Origin: Rhodospirillum centenum SW
GTDB lineage: Bacteria > Pseudomonadota > Alphaproteobacteria > Azospirillales > Azospirillaceae
NCBI RefSeq assembly: GCF_000016185.1
Contig: NC_011420.2
Coordinates: 640,501-704,500 of the forward strand
DNA length: 64,000 bases
Reading direction: 5' to 3'
Shown: in pieces, positions 38,849-47,571 of the stretch
How the letters are laid out: the number at the start of each line of letters is the position of its first letter
Numbering within the stretch: position 1 is the first letter of the stretch
Program-made: the position numbers and the translations under genes
The notes under the pieces: model-generated
Told to the model about the DNA's origin: nothing
The model's database searches: none
The model's input: only the letters and a program-made list of their open reading frames with translations

Positions 38849-39760
38849 TCATGCGCCAACCGCATGGCTCGCCGGGAAGGTTTCCTGCACCTTCCGCACC
38901 AGGAAATCGCGGAACACCGCGATCCGCTTGGAATGGCGCAGCTCCTCGGCATAGACGAAGTAGGCGTCGATCCGCGGCCCGCTGACATCGGGCAGCACGC
39001 GCACGATGTCGGGATTGCCGTCCACCACGTAGTCGGGCAGCGATGCGATGCCCAGTCCGCTCTCCACCGCCCGGTACATGGCGTAGAGACTGTTCACGCG
39101 CAGCACGGTCTGGCGCTCGCCGCCCGGCGGGTCGCCGACATGCAGCAGCCAGTTGATGTTCGACACGGGCGCCCGCGTCTCGCCCGGGTAGGCGATGATG
39201 TCGTGGTGGTCCAGCTCGTCCAGCGACTGCGGCAGGCCCCGCTTCTCCGCATAGGCGCGGTGGGCGTAGATGTGGACCCGCACCGTCATCAGGTGGCGCT
39301 GGATCAGGTCGGGCTGGCGCGGCGCGGACATGCGGATGGCGATGTCCGCCTCACGCATGGACAGATCCAGTTCCGTGTCGTCCAGCAGCAGGCTGAGCTG
39401 GACGTCCGGGTACAGGCTCAGGAACTCGCGCACCCGCGGCGTCAGCCACGTCGAGCCGAAGGCCATCGTCGTCGTGACCTTGAGGGGGCCCTTCGGATGC
39501 TCCTTGCTCTCCGACAGCATCGCCTCGGTCATCGAGAGCTTGGCGAACACCTCCCGCGCCGTGCGGTACAGCAGCTCGCCCTGCTCGGTCAGGATCAGGC
39601 CGCGGGCGTGCCGGTGGAACAGCGGCACATGGAGGCTTTCCTCCAGCGCGCTGATCTGGCGGCTGACAGCCGACTGACTGAGGTTGAGAGTCTCGCCCGC
39701 ATGCGTGAAGCTGCCGGCCTCGGCGACGGCGTGAAAGACGCGAAGCTTGTCCCAGTCCAT
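38849..39760 (-). CDS. LysR-family transcriptional regulator
   Basis: This 303-residue DNA-binding regulator has the N-terminal winged helix-turn-helix (about 1-60) with FHAVAEAGSFTHAGETLNLS and SQSAVSRQISALE, and a periplasmic-binding-like effector domain from about 90. The length and layout are those of typical LysR activators. It lies downstream of trxB on the same strand, a pairing often seen in alphaproteobacteria, but a 400-base gap means separate transcription is likely. Its inducer is unknown. Start at the ATG at 39760 fits the domain start. Confidence 0.92.
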   Translation of the reverse strand: MDWDKLRVFHAVAEAGSFTHAGETLNLSQSAVSRQISALEESLHVPLFHRHARGLILTEQGELLYRTAREVFAKLSMTEAMLSESKEHPKGPLKVTTTMAFGSTWLTPRVREFLSLYPDVQLSLLLDDTELDLSMREADIAIRMSAPRQPDLIQRHLMTVRVHIYAHRAYAEKRGLPQSLDELDHHDIIAYPGETRAPVSNINWLLHVGDPPGGERQTVLRVNSLYAMYRAVESGLGIASLPDYVVDGNPDIVRVLPDVSGPRIDAYFVYAEELRHSKRIAVFRDFLVRKVQETFPASHAVGA

Positions 39761-40160
39761 GCCCGTCCCTTCGGGAAGTGCGGCCGCCCGGCACCGACCG
39801 CGATGACATTGGCCGGCCCCGGATATGGGCCGGCACGATGATGATATACGCTTGCGGACCAGGGCGCTACAGGTTGTAGGTCAAGCTGATCCGATGGCTA
39901 TACCCGGTCGCCACGCCGTCCCTCCAGTAGAGAACAGCGTCATTCCCGGCAGCCGGCGCCGGAACGACCTGGAAAGCGTGGTTCTGACAGAGATTTCGTG
40001 ATGGCCGGCCTGATCCCGGCGGTCCGGCCTGACGTAAGGTCTTCGCCGTTCCACTAGGGATCGACGCTCCGGCGCTCTGCGCGCCGGCCGTTTCCGCATC
40101 CCGCACGGACGGGCCGCCGGGGGATCGTGCCACCCCTGGCTGTGGCCCGGATCCCCGTCG
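39761..40160. other. trxB-lysR intergenic region
   Basis: These 400 bases hold no complete gene. A GC-rich hairpin CCGGCGC-N5-GCGCCGG (40069-40087) follows trxB and may aid termination. On the minus strand a frame ending at 39867 gives a C-terminus (GYSHRISLTYNL) like the last strand of an outer-membrane barrel, possibly a gene remnant. The last 100 bases should contain the lysR promoter. Confidence 0.45.
40069..40087 (-). terminator. GC-rich hairpin downstream of trxB
   Basis: Seven-base arms CCGGCGC and GCGCCGG with a five-base loop lie about 75 bases after the trxB stop. There is no T-run, so it is at most part of a Rho-dependent or processing signal. Confidence 0.3.
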
Positions 40161-41177
40161 TCACTCCCAGGCGCCGATCATGTCGGGACGGGACGCCTCG
40201 GCCGCCGCGTCGGCGGGGGAGCCCTCCAGCGTCGCCAGCCACTTCTCGGCCTCCAGTGCCGCCATGCAGCCCATGCCGGCGGCGGTCACGGCCTGACGGA
40301 ACACCTTGTCCTTCACGTCGCCGGCGGCGAACACGCCGGGCACGTCCGTGCGGGTGCTGTCCGGCGCCGTCAGGATATAACCTTCGTCGTCCATGGCGAC
40401 CTTGCCGCGGAACACCCGGGTGGCGGGGTCGTGGCCGATGGCGACGAAGACACCCTCCAGGGCGATCTCCCGGGTCTCTCCGGTCTGCGCGTGCTTCAGC
40501 CGCACGCCGGTGACGCGCTTGGGATTCTCGAAGCTCTCGCCGCCCTCGCCCAGGATCTCGTCCACCACATGGTTCCAGACGACCTCGATCTTCGGGTTCT
40601 TCAGCACCCGGTCCTGCAGGATCCGCTCGCCGCGGAAGCTGTCGCGGCGGTGGACCAGCGTCACCTTGGAGGCATGGTGGGTCAGGTACAGCGCCTCCTC
40701 CATGGCGGAGTTGCCGCCGCCGATCACGGCCACGGGGCGGCCGCGGAAGAAGAAGCCGTCGCAGGTGGCGCAGGCCGACACACCGGCGCCCTGGTAGTGC
40801 TGCTCGCCCGCCACGCCCAGCCAGCGCGCCTGGGCGCCGGTGGCGATGATGACGGCGTCGGCCACATATTCGTCGCCGCTGTCACCCTTGCAGACGAAGG
40901 GCCGGCGGCTGAAGTCCACGTCCACGATCAGGTCGCCGATCATCCGCGTGCCGACATGCTCGGCCTGCTTCTGCATCTGTTCCATCAGCCACGGCCCCTG
41001 AACCGCGTGCTCGAAGCCCGGATAGTTCTCCACGTCCGTGGTGATGGTGAGCTGCCCGCCCGGCTGCATGCCCTGCACCAGAAGCGGTTCCAGGTTGGCG
41101 CGCGCCGTGTAGATGGCGGCGGTATAGCCAGCCGGGCCGGCGCCGATGATCAGGACCTTGGTGCGGTGGGTGGCCAT
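40161..41177 (-). CDS. trxB: Thioredoxin-disulfide reductase TrxB
   Basis: TrxB is the FAD enzyme that passes electrons from NADPH to thioredoxin in the cytosol. The 338-residue protein has the FAD loop IIGAGPAGYTAA near 10-21, the redox-active CATC at 136-139, the NADPH loop VIGGGNSAMEEA near 152, and the C-terminal FAD motif VFAAGDVKDKVFRQ. The C-terminal extension of about 15 Ala-rich residues is ordinary. It diverges from the DsbD-like gene on its right, whose product uses reduced thioredoxin in known systems. Confidence 0.96.
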   Translation of the reverse strand: MATHRTKVLIIGAGPAGYTAAIYTARANLEPLLVQGMQPGGQLTITTDVENYPGFEHAVQGPWLMEQMQKQAEHVGTRMIGDLIVDVDFSRRPFVCKGDSGDEYVADAVIIATGAQARWLGVAGEQHYQGAGVSACATCDGFFFRGRPVAVIGGGNSAMEEALYLTHHASKVTLVHRRDSFRGERILQDRVLKNPKIEVVWNHVVDEILGEGGESFENPKRVTGVRLKHAQTGETREIALEGVFVAIGHDPATRVFRGKVAMDDEGYILTAPDSTRTDVPGVFAAGDVKDKVFRQAVTAAGMGCMAALEAEKWLATLEGSPADAAAEASRPDMIGAWE

Positions 41178-41441
41178 GGGACAGTCCTCGGATGGTCTGG
41201 AAGCGGGGCCGCGCGCCTCACGGCGGGCGGGACGCCGACGGGGCCGCGACCCTAGCCGCAGCCCGCGCCGCCTTCAATATCTGGGAAGGGTCCCCCGGAC
41301 GCTCCAGGGTGCCGGGATGTGACATACCGTTTCCGCCGGCCGGTTCCCCCGGCCGGTCCAGACGGCCGGTCTGCCGGGGTGGCGGTCGGGCACGGCAGGG
41401 CCTACATTCCCCCGGTCCCTCTGGCCGTCCGTGATGCCGCC

Positions 41442-43580
41442 ATGCCGCGTCTTGCCCTGCTGCTGCCGTTCGTCCTTCTGCTGGCCCTGGCCGTCGGGCT
41501 CCCGACTCCGGCGGCGGCGAATCCGGTCCGCACCGACCATGTGGAGGCCGACCTGCGCGCCGAGCTGCCGGCCGCCGTGCCGGGCGAGCCGCTCTGGCTG
41601 GCGGTCACGCAGCGCATCCGGCCGGGCTGGCACACCTACTGGAAGAACCCCGGCGACTCCGGCATCGCCACCGAGGTGACATGGACCCTGCCGCCGGGCT
41701 GGCAGGCCGGCCCCCTGGTCTGGCCGGCGCCGGAGCGTTTCCCGGTCGGGCCGCTGGTGAATTTCGGCTACAAGGACGAGGTGCATCTGCTGACGCGGGT
41801 GGATGTGCCGGCCGACGCCGCCCCCGGCGGCACGGTGACCATCGTCGCCCAGGCGGACTGGCTGGTCTGCGAAGACATATGTATTCCCGAGTCGGCCCGG
41901 CTGGAGCTGACCCTGCCGGTAGCCGCCGGTCCCGTCGCGCCGACGCCGGAGCGGGCGGCCCTGTTCGCGCAGGCGCGGCGGTCGCTGCCGGTGCCCAGCC
42001 CGTTTCCGGCGACCTTCCTGGCCGGGGAGACGGCGCACCAGCTCGTTCTCTCCACCGGCGACCTTGCCGGGGCGGAGCTGGCGGACGCCTTCTTCTTCCC
42101 CGAGCACTGGTCCGTCACCCCCGCCGCGGCGCCGCAGGAGCTGCGGCTGGACGCGGACGGGGTGCGCCTCGTGCTGCCCCGGTCCGGGGCGCTGCCCGCA
42201 GAATCGGTGAAGGGCGTGCTGCTGCTGACCGAGCGGCTGGAGGGGCGGGAGATCCGGCAGGCGCTGGAGATCGACGCCCCGATCGAAGCGGTGCCCGCGA
42301 GCGGCTCCCCGGCTCCCGGCCGGGCCGCCGCCGACACCGCCGCGCTCGGCGTCGGGCTGGCGCTGCTGCTGGCGCTGGCCGGCGGCGCCATCCTGAACCT
42401 GATGCCCTGTGTCTTCCCGGTCCTGTCCATCAAGGTGCTGGCGCTGGTCAGCCACGCGCCGGGCCGGGCGCCCGTCCACGGCGCCGCCTATGCCGCCGGG
42501 GTGCTGGCCACCTTCGCCGCCGTGGCCGGGCTGCTGCTGGCCCTGCGCGCCGGCGGGGCGCAGATCGGCTGGGGCTTCCAGTTGCAGGACCCGCTGGTCG
42601 TGGCCGTGCTGGCCTATGTGATGTTCCTGCTCGGCCTCTGGCTCTCCGGCGTCTACGAACTGGGCGGCGGCGCGCAGGGGCTGGGGCAGGGGCTGGCGGC
42701 CCGCGGCGGCTATGCCGGCAGCTTCTTCACCGGCGTGCTGGCGACGGTGGTGGCGACGCCCTGCACCGCCCCATTCATGGGCACGGCCGTCGGGTTCGCG
42801 CTGTTGCAGCCCTGGCCGCTGGCGCTTTCCGTCTTCCTGGCGCTGGGGCTGGGCATGGCGCTGCCCTTCCTGCTGCTGACGCTCAGCCCGGCACTGCTGC
42901 GCCGGATGCCGCGACCGGGCCTCTGGATGGAGCGGTTGAAGCAGGCGCTGGCCTTTCCGCTCTACGCCACCGCCGTCTGGCTGGTCTGGGTGCTGTCGAT
43001 CCAGGCCGGTCCCGATGCCGTCGCCTGGGTCCTGGGCGGCATGGTCCTGGTGGCCTTCGCCGCCTGGCTCTATGGCGTGACCCGGAGCAGCGGCACCGGC
43101 TGGCGCCTGGGCGCCTCGGTGTTCGGCGTGCTGGCGCTCGCCGGGGCCGTGGCGATGGCGCGGGTGCCGGCCCTGGCCGGCCCCGCCGTGCCGCCGCCTC
43201 CGTCCGGGACGGCCGCCGCCGCCGGCGACTCCGTTCCCTTCGACGAAGCGGCGCTGGCGGCGCTGCGGGCGGAAGGACGGCCGGTCTTCGTGAACTTCAC
43301 GGCGGCCTGGTGCATCACCTGCCTGGTGAACGAGCGCACCTCGCTGTCCGCCGACGCGGTGAAGCAGGCCATGGCGGCCAAGGGCGTGGCCTACCTGAAG
43401 GGCGACTGGACCAACCGCGACGCCGGCATCGCCCGCGTGCTGGAGGGGTTCGGGCGCAGCGGCGTGCCGCTCTACCTGCTCTACCGCCCGGGCGAGGCGG
43501 AGCCGGAGGTGCTGCCGCAGATCCTCACCCCCGGTCTGGTCCTGGAGGCGCTGGAGGCGCTGCCCGACCGCGCCCCCTGA
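41442..43580 (+). CDS. DsbD/ScsB-type thiol-disulfide transmembrane reductase
   Basis: This 712-residue inner-membrane protein moves electrons from cytosolic thioredoxin to the periplasm. A signal peptide (1-26) leads to an N-terminal domain with Cys143 and Cys147 in LVCEDICIPE, then a transmembrane domain of about eight spans with the key Cys residues in LMPCVFPVLS and ATPCTAPFMG, and a C-terminal thioredoxin domain with WCITC near 623-627. The large N-terminal domain resembles ScsB rather than E. coli DsbD. The start at 41442 is at the signal peptide; the upstream in-frame 41319 region is Gly/Pro-rich and unlikely. Its 3' neighbour is an exported redoxin, a plausible electron recipient. Confidence 0.9.
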   Translation: MPRLALLLPFVLLLALAVGLPTPAAANPVRTDHVEADLRAELPAAVPGEPLWLAVTQRIRPGWHTYWKNPGDSGIATEVTWTLPPGWQAGPLVWPAPERFPVGPLVNFGYKDEVHLLTRVDVPADAAPGGTVTIVAQADWLVCEDICIPESARLELTLPVAAGPVAPTPERAALFAQARRSLPVPSPFPATFLAGETAHQLVLSTGDLAGAELADAFFFPEHWSVTPAAAPQELRLDADGVRLVLPRSGALPAESVKGVLLLTERLEGREIRQALEIDAPIEAVPASGSPAPGRAAADTAALGVGLALLLALAGGAILNLMPCVFPVLSIKVLALVSHAPGRAPVHGAAYAAGVLATFAAVAGLLLALRAGGAQIGWGFQLQDPLVVAVLAYVMFLLGLWLSGVYELGGGAQGLGQGLAARGGYAGSFFTGVLATVVATPCTAPFMGTAVGFALLQPWPLALSVFLALGLGMALPFLLLTLSPALLRRMPRPGLWMERLKQALAFPLYATAVWLVWVLSIQAGPDAVAWVLGGMVLVAFAAWLYGVTRSSGTGWRLGASVFGVLALAGAVAMARVPALAGPAVPPPPSGTAAAAGDSVPFDEAALAALRAEGRPVFVNFTAAWCITCLVNERTSLSADAVKQAMAAKGVAYLKGDWTNRDAGIARVLEGFGRSGVPLYLLYRPGEAEPEVLPQILTPGLVLEALEALPDRAP

Positions 43581-43594
43581 CGCGCGACCCGGCA

Positions 43595-43621
43595 CCGGAC
43601 AGTCCTGGCCGGACAGTCCTG
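43595..43621. repeat. Tandem 13-bp direct repeat
   Basis: CCGGACAGTCCTG occurs at 43595-43607 and again at 43609-43621, right after the DsbD-like stop. Each copy contains the palindrome GGAC-A-GTCC. It is followed by AAAAATCC. Confidence 0.5.
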
Positions 43622-43688
43622 AAAAATCCCCACGGAAAGCAGGTTTCCGGGCGGGTTTGACAGGACGGACCCGGCATCCCATCTCCCC

Positions 43689-43704
43689 GGAGCCATACGG
43701 CTCC
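43689..43704 (+). promoter_or_regulatory. Leader hairpin next to the redoxin ribosome site
   Basis: GGAGCC-ATAC-GGCTCC forms a six-pair stem that ends directly before AGAGGAGG, the ribosome site of the redoxin gene. It could stabilise the mRNA or modulate initiation. TTGACA at 43657-43662 is a possible -35 element of a promoter in this gap. Confidence 0.35.
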
Positions 43705-43720
43705 AGAGGAGGCAGAGACC

Positions 43721-44395
43721 ATGACGTCCCCCGTTTCCCGCCGCCGTTTCCTTTCCCGCACCGCCCTGGCCGCCACTGCCCTGGCCGCCACCGGCGGCGG
43801 CGGCCTGCTTTCCGTGCTGCTGCCGCGGCCGGCCCGGGCGGCCCCCGTCCTCGGCAAGGCGGCTCCCGACTTCAGCGCCACCGACATCGCGGGGCGGGCC
43901 GTCCGCCTCGCCGACCTGCGCGGCAACACCGTCGTCCTGGAGTGGACCAACCATCTCTGTCCCTTCGTCATGAAGCACTATGGCGGCGGCAACATGCAGG
44001 CGCTGCAACGCGACTACACGGGCAAGGGGGTGGTCTGGATCACCGTCGTCAGCTCCGCCGAGGGCCAGCAGGGCCATGTCACGCCGGCGGAGGCGCAGCG
44101 GATCGTGGATGAGGCGAAGGCCGCGCCGACGCACAAGATCCTTGATCCCAAGGGCACGATCGGCCGTGCCTACGCTGCCAAGACCACGCCGCACATGTTC
44201 GTGATCGATCCCGCGGGCGTGCTGGTCTACGACGGCGCCATCGACGATCGCCCGACGGCAAGGCTGGAGGATCTGGACGGCGCCACCAGCTACGTCCGCG
44301 CGGCGCTGGATGCCACCCTGGCCGGCCGACCCGTAGCGGTTCCCGCCAGCCAGCCCTACGGCTGCACGATCAAGTACGCCAAGGACGCGGTCTGA
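43721..44395 (+). CDS. Tat-exported redoxin (thioredoxin/peroxiredoxin fold)
   Basis: This 224-residue protein has a twin-arginine signal (SRRRFLSRTAL, 6-16) with cleavage likely after ARA at 38-40, then a redoxin domain. The active-site region is EWTNHLCPFVMKHY with Cys80, not a CxxC pair. A second Cys215 lies in the conserved C-terminal PYGCTIKY. A one-Cys peroxiredoxin-like or two-Cys mechanism with distant resolving Cys is likely. GAGGAGG precedes the ATG. It follows the DsbD-like gene by 140 bases in the same direction, so DsbD-like reduction of this exported protein is a reasonable inference. Confidence 0.87.
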   Translation: MTSPVSRRRFLSRTALAATALAATGGGGLLSVLLPRPARAAPVLGKAAPDFSATDIAGRAVRLADLRGNTVVLEWTNHLCPFVMKHYGGGNMQALQRDYTGKGVVWITVVSSAEGQQGHVTPAEAQRIVDEAKAAPTHKILDPKGTIGRAYAAKTTPHMFVIDPAGVLVYDGAIDDRPTARLEDLDGATSYVRAALDATLAGRPVAVPASQPYGCTIKYAKDAV

Positions 44396-44499
44396 CCGCG
44401 CGGGCGCCGGCGGGAGCGGTCCAGACCCATCGGGCTTGCCCGGGGGCTGAAAATGCGGAAACGTCTTCGCCTGTTGGTTCGCAACGATAGGGGAAGTCC

Positions 44500-47286
44500 G
44501 TGCAGCGTCCGCTCCGCCTGTTCCTGTCAACCCTGGCCGTCGGCACCATCCTGGCCGCCGGCTGGTCGCCGCCCGCAGCCCTGGCGAAGTCGAAGGACGG
44601 ACCCGGGACCGCGACGGCGGCCCCGGTCTCGCTGCCGTTCGAGAAGTTCACCCTGGGCAACGGGCTTCGGGTCATCGTCCACACCGACCGCAAGGCGCCG
44701 GTGGTCGCGGTCGGCATCTGGTACCATGTCGGCTCCAAGGACGAGCGGCCGGGCCGCACGGGCTTCGCGCACCTGTTCGAGCACCTGATGTTCCAGGGCA
44801 CGGAGAACTACAAGGGCGAGTGGTTCCAGCCCTTCGAGGAGGTCGGCGCCACCGACCAGAACGGCACCACCTGGTTCGACCGCACCAACTATTTCCAGAC
44901 CGTGCCGACGACGGCGCTGGAGATGACGCTCTGGCTCGAATCCGACCGCATGGGCCACTTCATCGACTCCGTGGACCAGGCCAAGCTGGACGAGCAGCGG
45001 GAGGTGGTGAAGAACGAGAAGCGCCAGGGCGACAACCAGCCCTACGGCCGGACGGAGTATCTGACCCTGGCCGGGCTGTTTCCCGCCGGGCACCCGTACA
45101 GCTGGTCCACCATCGGGTCCATGGAGGATCTGGAAGCCGCCTCGCTGGCGGACGTGAAGGACTGGTTCCGCACCTGGTACGGCCCGGACAACGCCGTCCT
45201 GGTCCTGGCCGGCGATATCGACGCCGCCACGGCCCGGCCGCTGGTGGAGAAGTACTTCGGCGACATCGCGGCCGGACCGCCGCTGCCGCGGCGCGCGGCG
45301 GCCGTTCCCGACCGCACGACCAACACCCGCGACGTGCTGGAAGACCGCGTGCCGCAGCCCATGATGGACCGCAACTGGGCGGTGCCGGGCCGTAATGAGC
45401 GCGATGCCGCGTTGCTGATGCTGGCCTCGCGCGTGCTGGGCGGGGGCAAGACATCGCGCCTGTTCAAGACCCTGGTCTACGACCGGCAGGTGGCGACGAC
45501 CGCCTCCGCCTCGATGATGCCGCTCCAGCTCGCCTCCATCTTCTCCGTCACGGCGATGCCGCGGCCGGGCCAGTCGCCCGCGGCGGTCGAGGCGGAGGTG
45601 GACAAGGTGGTCGCGGAGTTCCTCGCCAAGGGACCGACCGAGGAGGAACTGCGCAACGCCCGGACCAGCCTGCGCGCCCGCTTCGTCCGCGGGCTGGAGA
45701 AGGTGGGCGGCTTCGCCGGCAAGGCCACCACGCTGGCGGAAGGGGAGCTGTACCACGGCGATCCCGCCTTCTACGCCACCTGGCTGGACTGGATCGAGAC
45801 GGCCACCCCGGCGGACGTGACCGCCGCGGCGAATCGCTGGCTGTCCAAGGGCTGGCATCAGGTGGACGTGGTGCCGGTGCCGGCCTACACGACCGTCGCC
45901 GCGGGAGCCGACCGCTCGGCCCTTCCCAAGGTGGAGAGCACGCCGGCGCTCACCTTCCCGGCGCTGGAGACGGGCACGCTCGCCAACGGCATTCCGGTCA
46001 CGCTGGCCCGCCGCCAGGGCGTTCCCACGGTGGAGGTGGCCTTGCAGTTCGATGCCGGCTACGCCGCCGACAGTGCTGAAAGGCCCGGCGTTGCCAGCTT
46101 TGCCCTGGACATGATGGACGAGGGCACGACCAGCCGGTCGGCGCTGAGGATCGCGGACGAGATGGAGGGGCTGGGCGCGCAGATCTCCGGCACCTCCACG
46201 GTCGATACCTCGGTGCTGCGGCTGTCGGCGCTGTCCGACAGGCTGGGACCGTCGATGCAGCTCTTCGCGGACGTCGTGCGCAATCCCGCCTTCGCTCCGC
46301 AGGAGATGGAGCGGCTGCGGCCGCGCCGGCTGGCCGCGATCCAGCAGGAGAAGGCCGAGCCGCGGCTGCTGGCCCTGCGCGTGCTGCCGCCGGCGCTCTA
46401 CGGGGCGGACCATGCCTACGGCAAGCCCTTCACCGGCAGCGGCACGGAAGCGTCCGTGAAGGCGATCACGGTGGACGACCTGAAGGCGTTCCATGCCGCC
46501 TGGTTCCGGCCGGACAATGTCCGCATCTTTGCCGCCGGCGACGTCACCCTGCCGGCGCTGGTGGAAGCCCTCAACAAGGCGTTCGGCGACTGGAAGCCCG
46601 GCAAGGCCGCCCGGCCGGCGAAGCAGATCGCGGAGGTGAAGCGGCAGGGCACCCGCGTCGCCCTGATCGACCGCCCGGATTCACCGCAGACCATGATCAT
46701 GGCCGGCCGCCTCGCCCCGTCCAGCACGGTCGAGAACGATACCGCCATCGAAATGGCGAACGATGTCTTCGGCGGCATGTTCACCTCCCGCGTGAACATG
46801 AACCTGCGCGAGGCCAAGGGCTGGTCCTACGGCGCCTTCAGCTTCCTCAGCGATGCCCGCGGACAGCGGCCCTGGATCATCATGGCGCCGGTGCAGAGCG
46901 ACCGGACGGCCGAGGCGCTCTCGGAGATCCGCCGGGAACTGACCGACTATGCCGGCAGTCGCCCGGCCGACGCGGCGGAGACGGCGCGGGCCACCCGCTC
47001 GGCCGTGCGCTCGCTGCCCGGACGGTTCGAGACCAACGGCGCCGTGCTCAGCCAGATGCTAGCCGACGCCCGGTTCGACCGGCCGGCCGACCATATCGAG
47101 CAATACCAGAAGTCCATCGCCGCCCTCGGCGCGAAGGACCTCCAGGCGGCGACCCGCGACTTCGTCTCGGGGGACGACCTGCTCTGGGTCGTCATCGGCG
47201 ACCGCCGGAAGATCGAGCAGGGCGTGCGCGCGCTGAACCTCGGTCCCGTGGAGATCTGGGACGCCGACGGCGTCAGGCTTGAATAG
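44500..47286 (+). CDS. Secreted M16 zinc metallopeptidase (two-lobed)
   Basis: This 928-residue protein has a signal peptide (1-29) and two M16 halves. The first has the inverted zinc motif HLFEH (His91, Glu94, His95) and the distal Glu in EQREVVKNEKR; the second half (from about 485) lacks the zinc ligands and should be structural. M16 enzymes degrade peptides in a closed clam-shell chamber; this layout resembles PqqL/insulinase-like proteins. I use the GTG at 44500 because AGGGGAAG lies just upstream. It is followed by two strong hairpins at 47301-47359. Confidence 0.9.
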   Translation: MQRPLRLFLSTLAVGTILAAGWSPPAALAKSKDGPGTATAAPVSLPFEKFTLGNGLRVIVHTDRKAPVVAVGIWYHVGSKDERPGRTGFAHLFEHLMFQGTENYKGEWFQPFEEVGATDQNGTTWFDRTNYFQTVPTTALEMTLWLESDRMGHFIDSVDQAKLDEQREVVKNEKRQGDNQPYGRTEYLTLAGLFPAGHPYSWSTIGSMEDLEAASLADVKDWFRTWYGPDNAVLVLAGDIDAATARPLVEKYFGDIAAGPPLPRRAAAVPDRTTNTRDVLEDRVPQPMMDRNWAVPGRNERDAALLMLASRVLGGGKTSRLFKTLVYDRQVATTASASMMPLQLASIFSVTAMPRPGQSPAAVEAEVDKVVAEFLAKGPTEEELRNARTSLRARFVRGLEKVGGFAGKATTLAEGELYHGDPAFYATWLDWIETATPADVTAAANRWLSKGWHQVDVVPVPAYTTVAAGADRSALPKVESTPALTFPALETGTLANGIPVTLARRQGVPTVEVALQFDAGYAADSAERPGVASFALDMMDEGTTSRSALRIADEMEGLGAQISGTSTVDTSVLRLSALSDRLGPSMQLFADVVRNPAFAPQEMERLRPRRLAAIQQEKAEPRLLALRVLPPALYGADHAYGKPFTGSGTEASVKAITVDDLKAFHAAWFRPDNVRIFAAGDVTLPALVEALNKAFGDWKPGKAARPAKQIAEVKRQGTRVALIDRPDSPQTMIMAGRLAPSSTVENDTAIEMANDVFGGMFTSRVNMNLREAKGWSYGAFSFLSDARGQRPWIIMAPVQSDRTAEALSEIRRELTDYAGSRPADAAETARATRSAVRSLPGRFETNGAVLSQMLADARFDRPADHIEQYQKSIAALGAKDLQAATRDFVSGDDLLWVVIGDRRKIEQGVRALNLGPVEIWDADGVRLE

Positions 47287-47300
47287 CGATCAGAGTCAGT

Positions 47301-47324
47301 GTGGCGCCGGGTTTCCGGCGCCAC
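47301..47324 (+). terminator. Perfect ten-pair hairpin after the M16 gene
   Basis: GTGGCGCCGG and CCGGCGCCAC flank a GTTT loop, 14 bases after the M16 stop. No T-run follows directly, but a second hairpin lies close by. Confidence 0.55.
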
Positions 47325-47333
47325 ATGAAGAAA

Positions 47334-47359
47334 CCCACCCGGCTGAAAGACCGGGTGGG
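47334..47359. terminator. Bidirectional terminator hairpin
   Basis: CCCACCCGG and CCGGGTGGG pair over nine bases around an eight-base loop. It is followed by CTTCTGAAA on plus and GTTTCTTC on minus. It lies between convergent M16 and enoyl-CoA hydratase genes and could serve both. Confidence 0.6.
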
Positions 47360-47571
47360 CTTCTGAAATAAGAAGACTTCGGGGTCGAAATCCAACTTCT
47401 GAGAATGGTTAACTTCTAGCCTCGCCGGCACTGCGCGGCAGCCCCGCAAAGTGTCGCACAATTTTGCGTAGAGTTGCGCTGTACGGAGCGGATTTCGCTT
47501 TCCCGGTGTGGACGGCCCGCCGGCCTTCCTGTGATGGCCCTTCACATTATGGATTGCCCCGGGGCGGTCCA

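Noticed and set aside
38629-38988. 119-codon minus-strand frame overlapping the lysR end
   Set aside because: It runs through the structured RNA and terminator and out of frame through lysR; composition is Arg/Ser-rich shadow.
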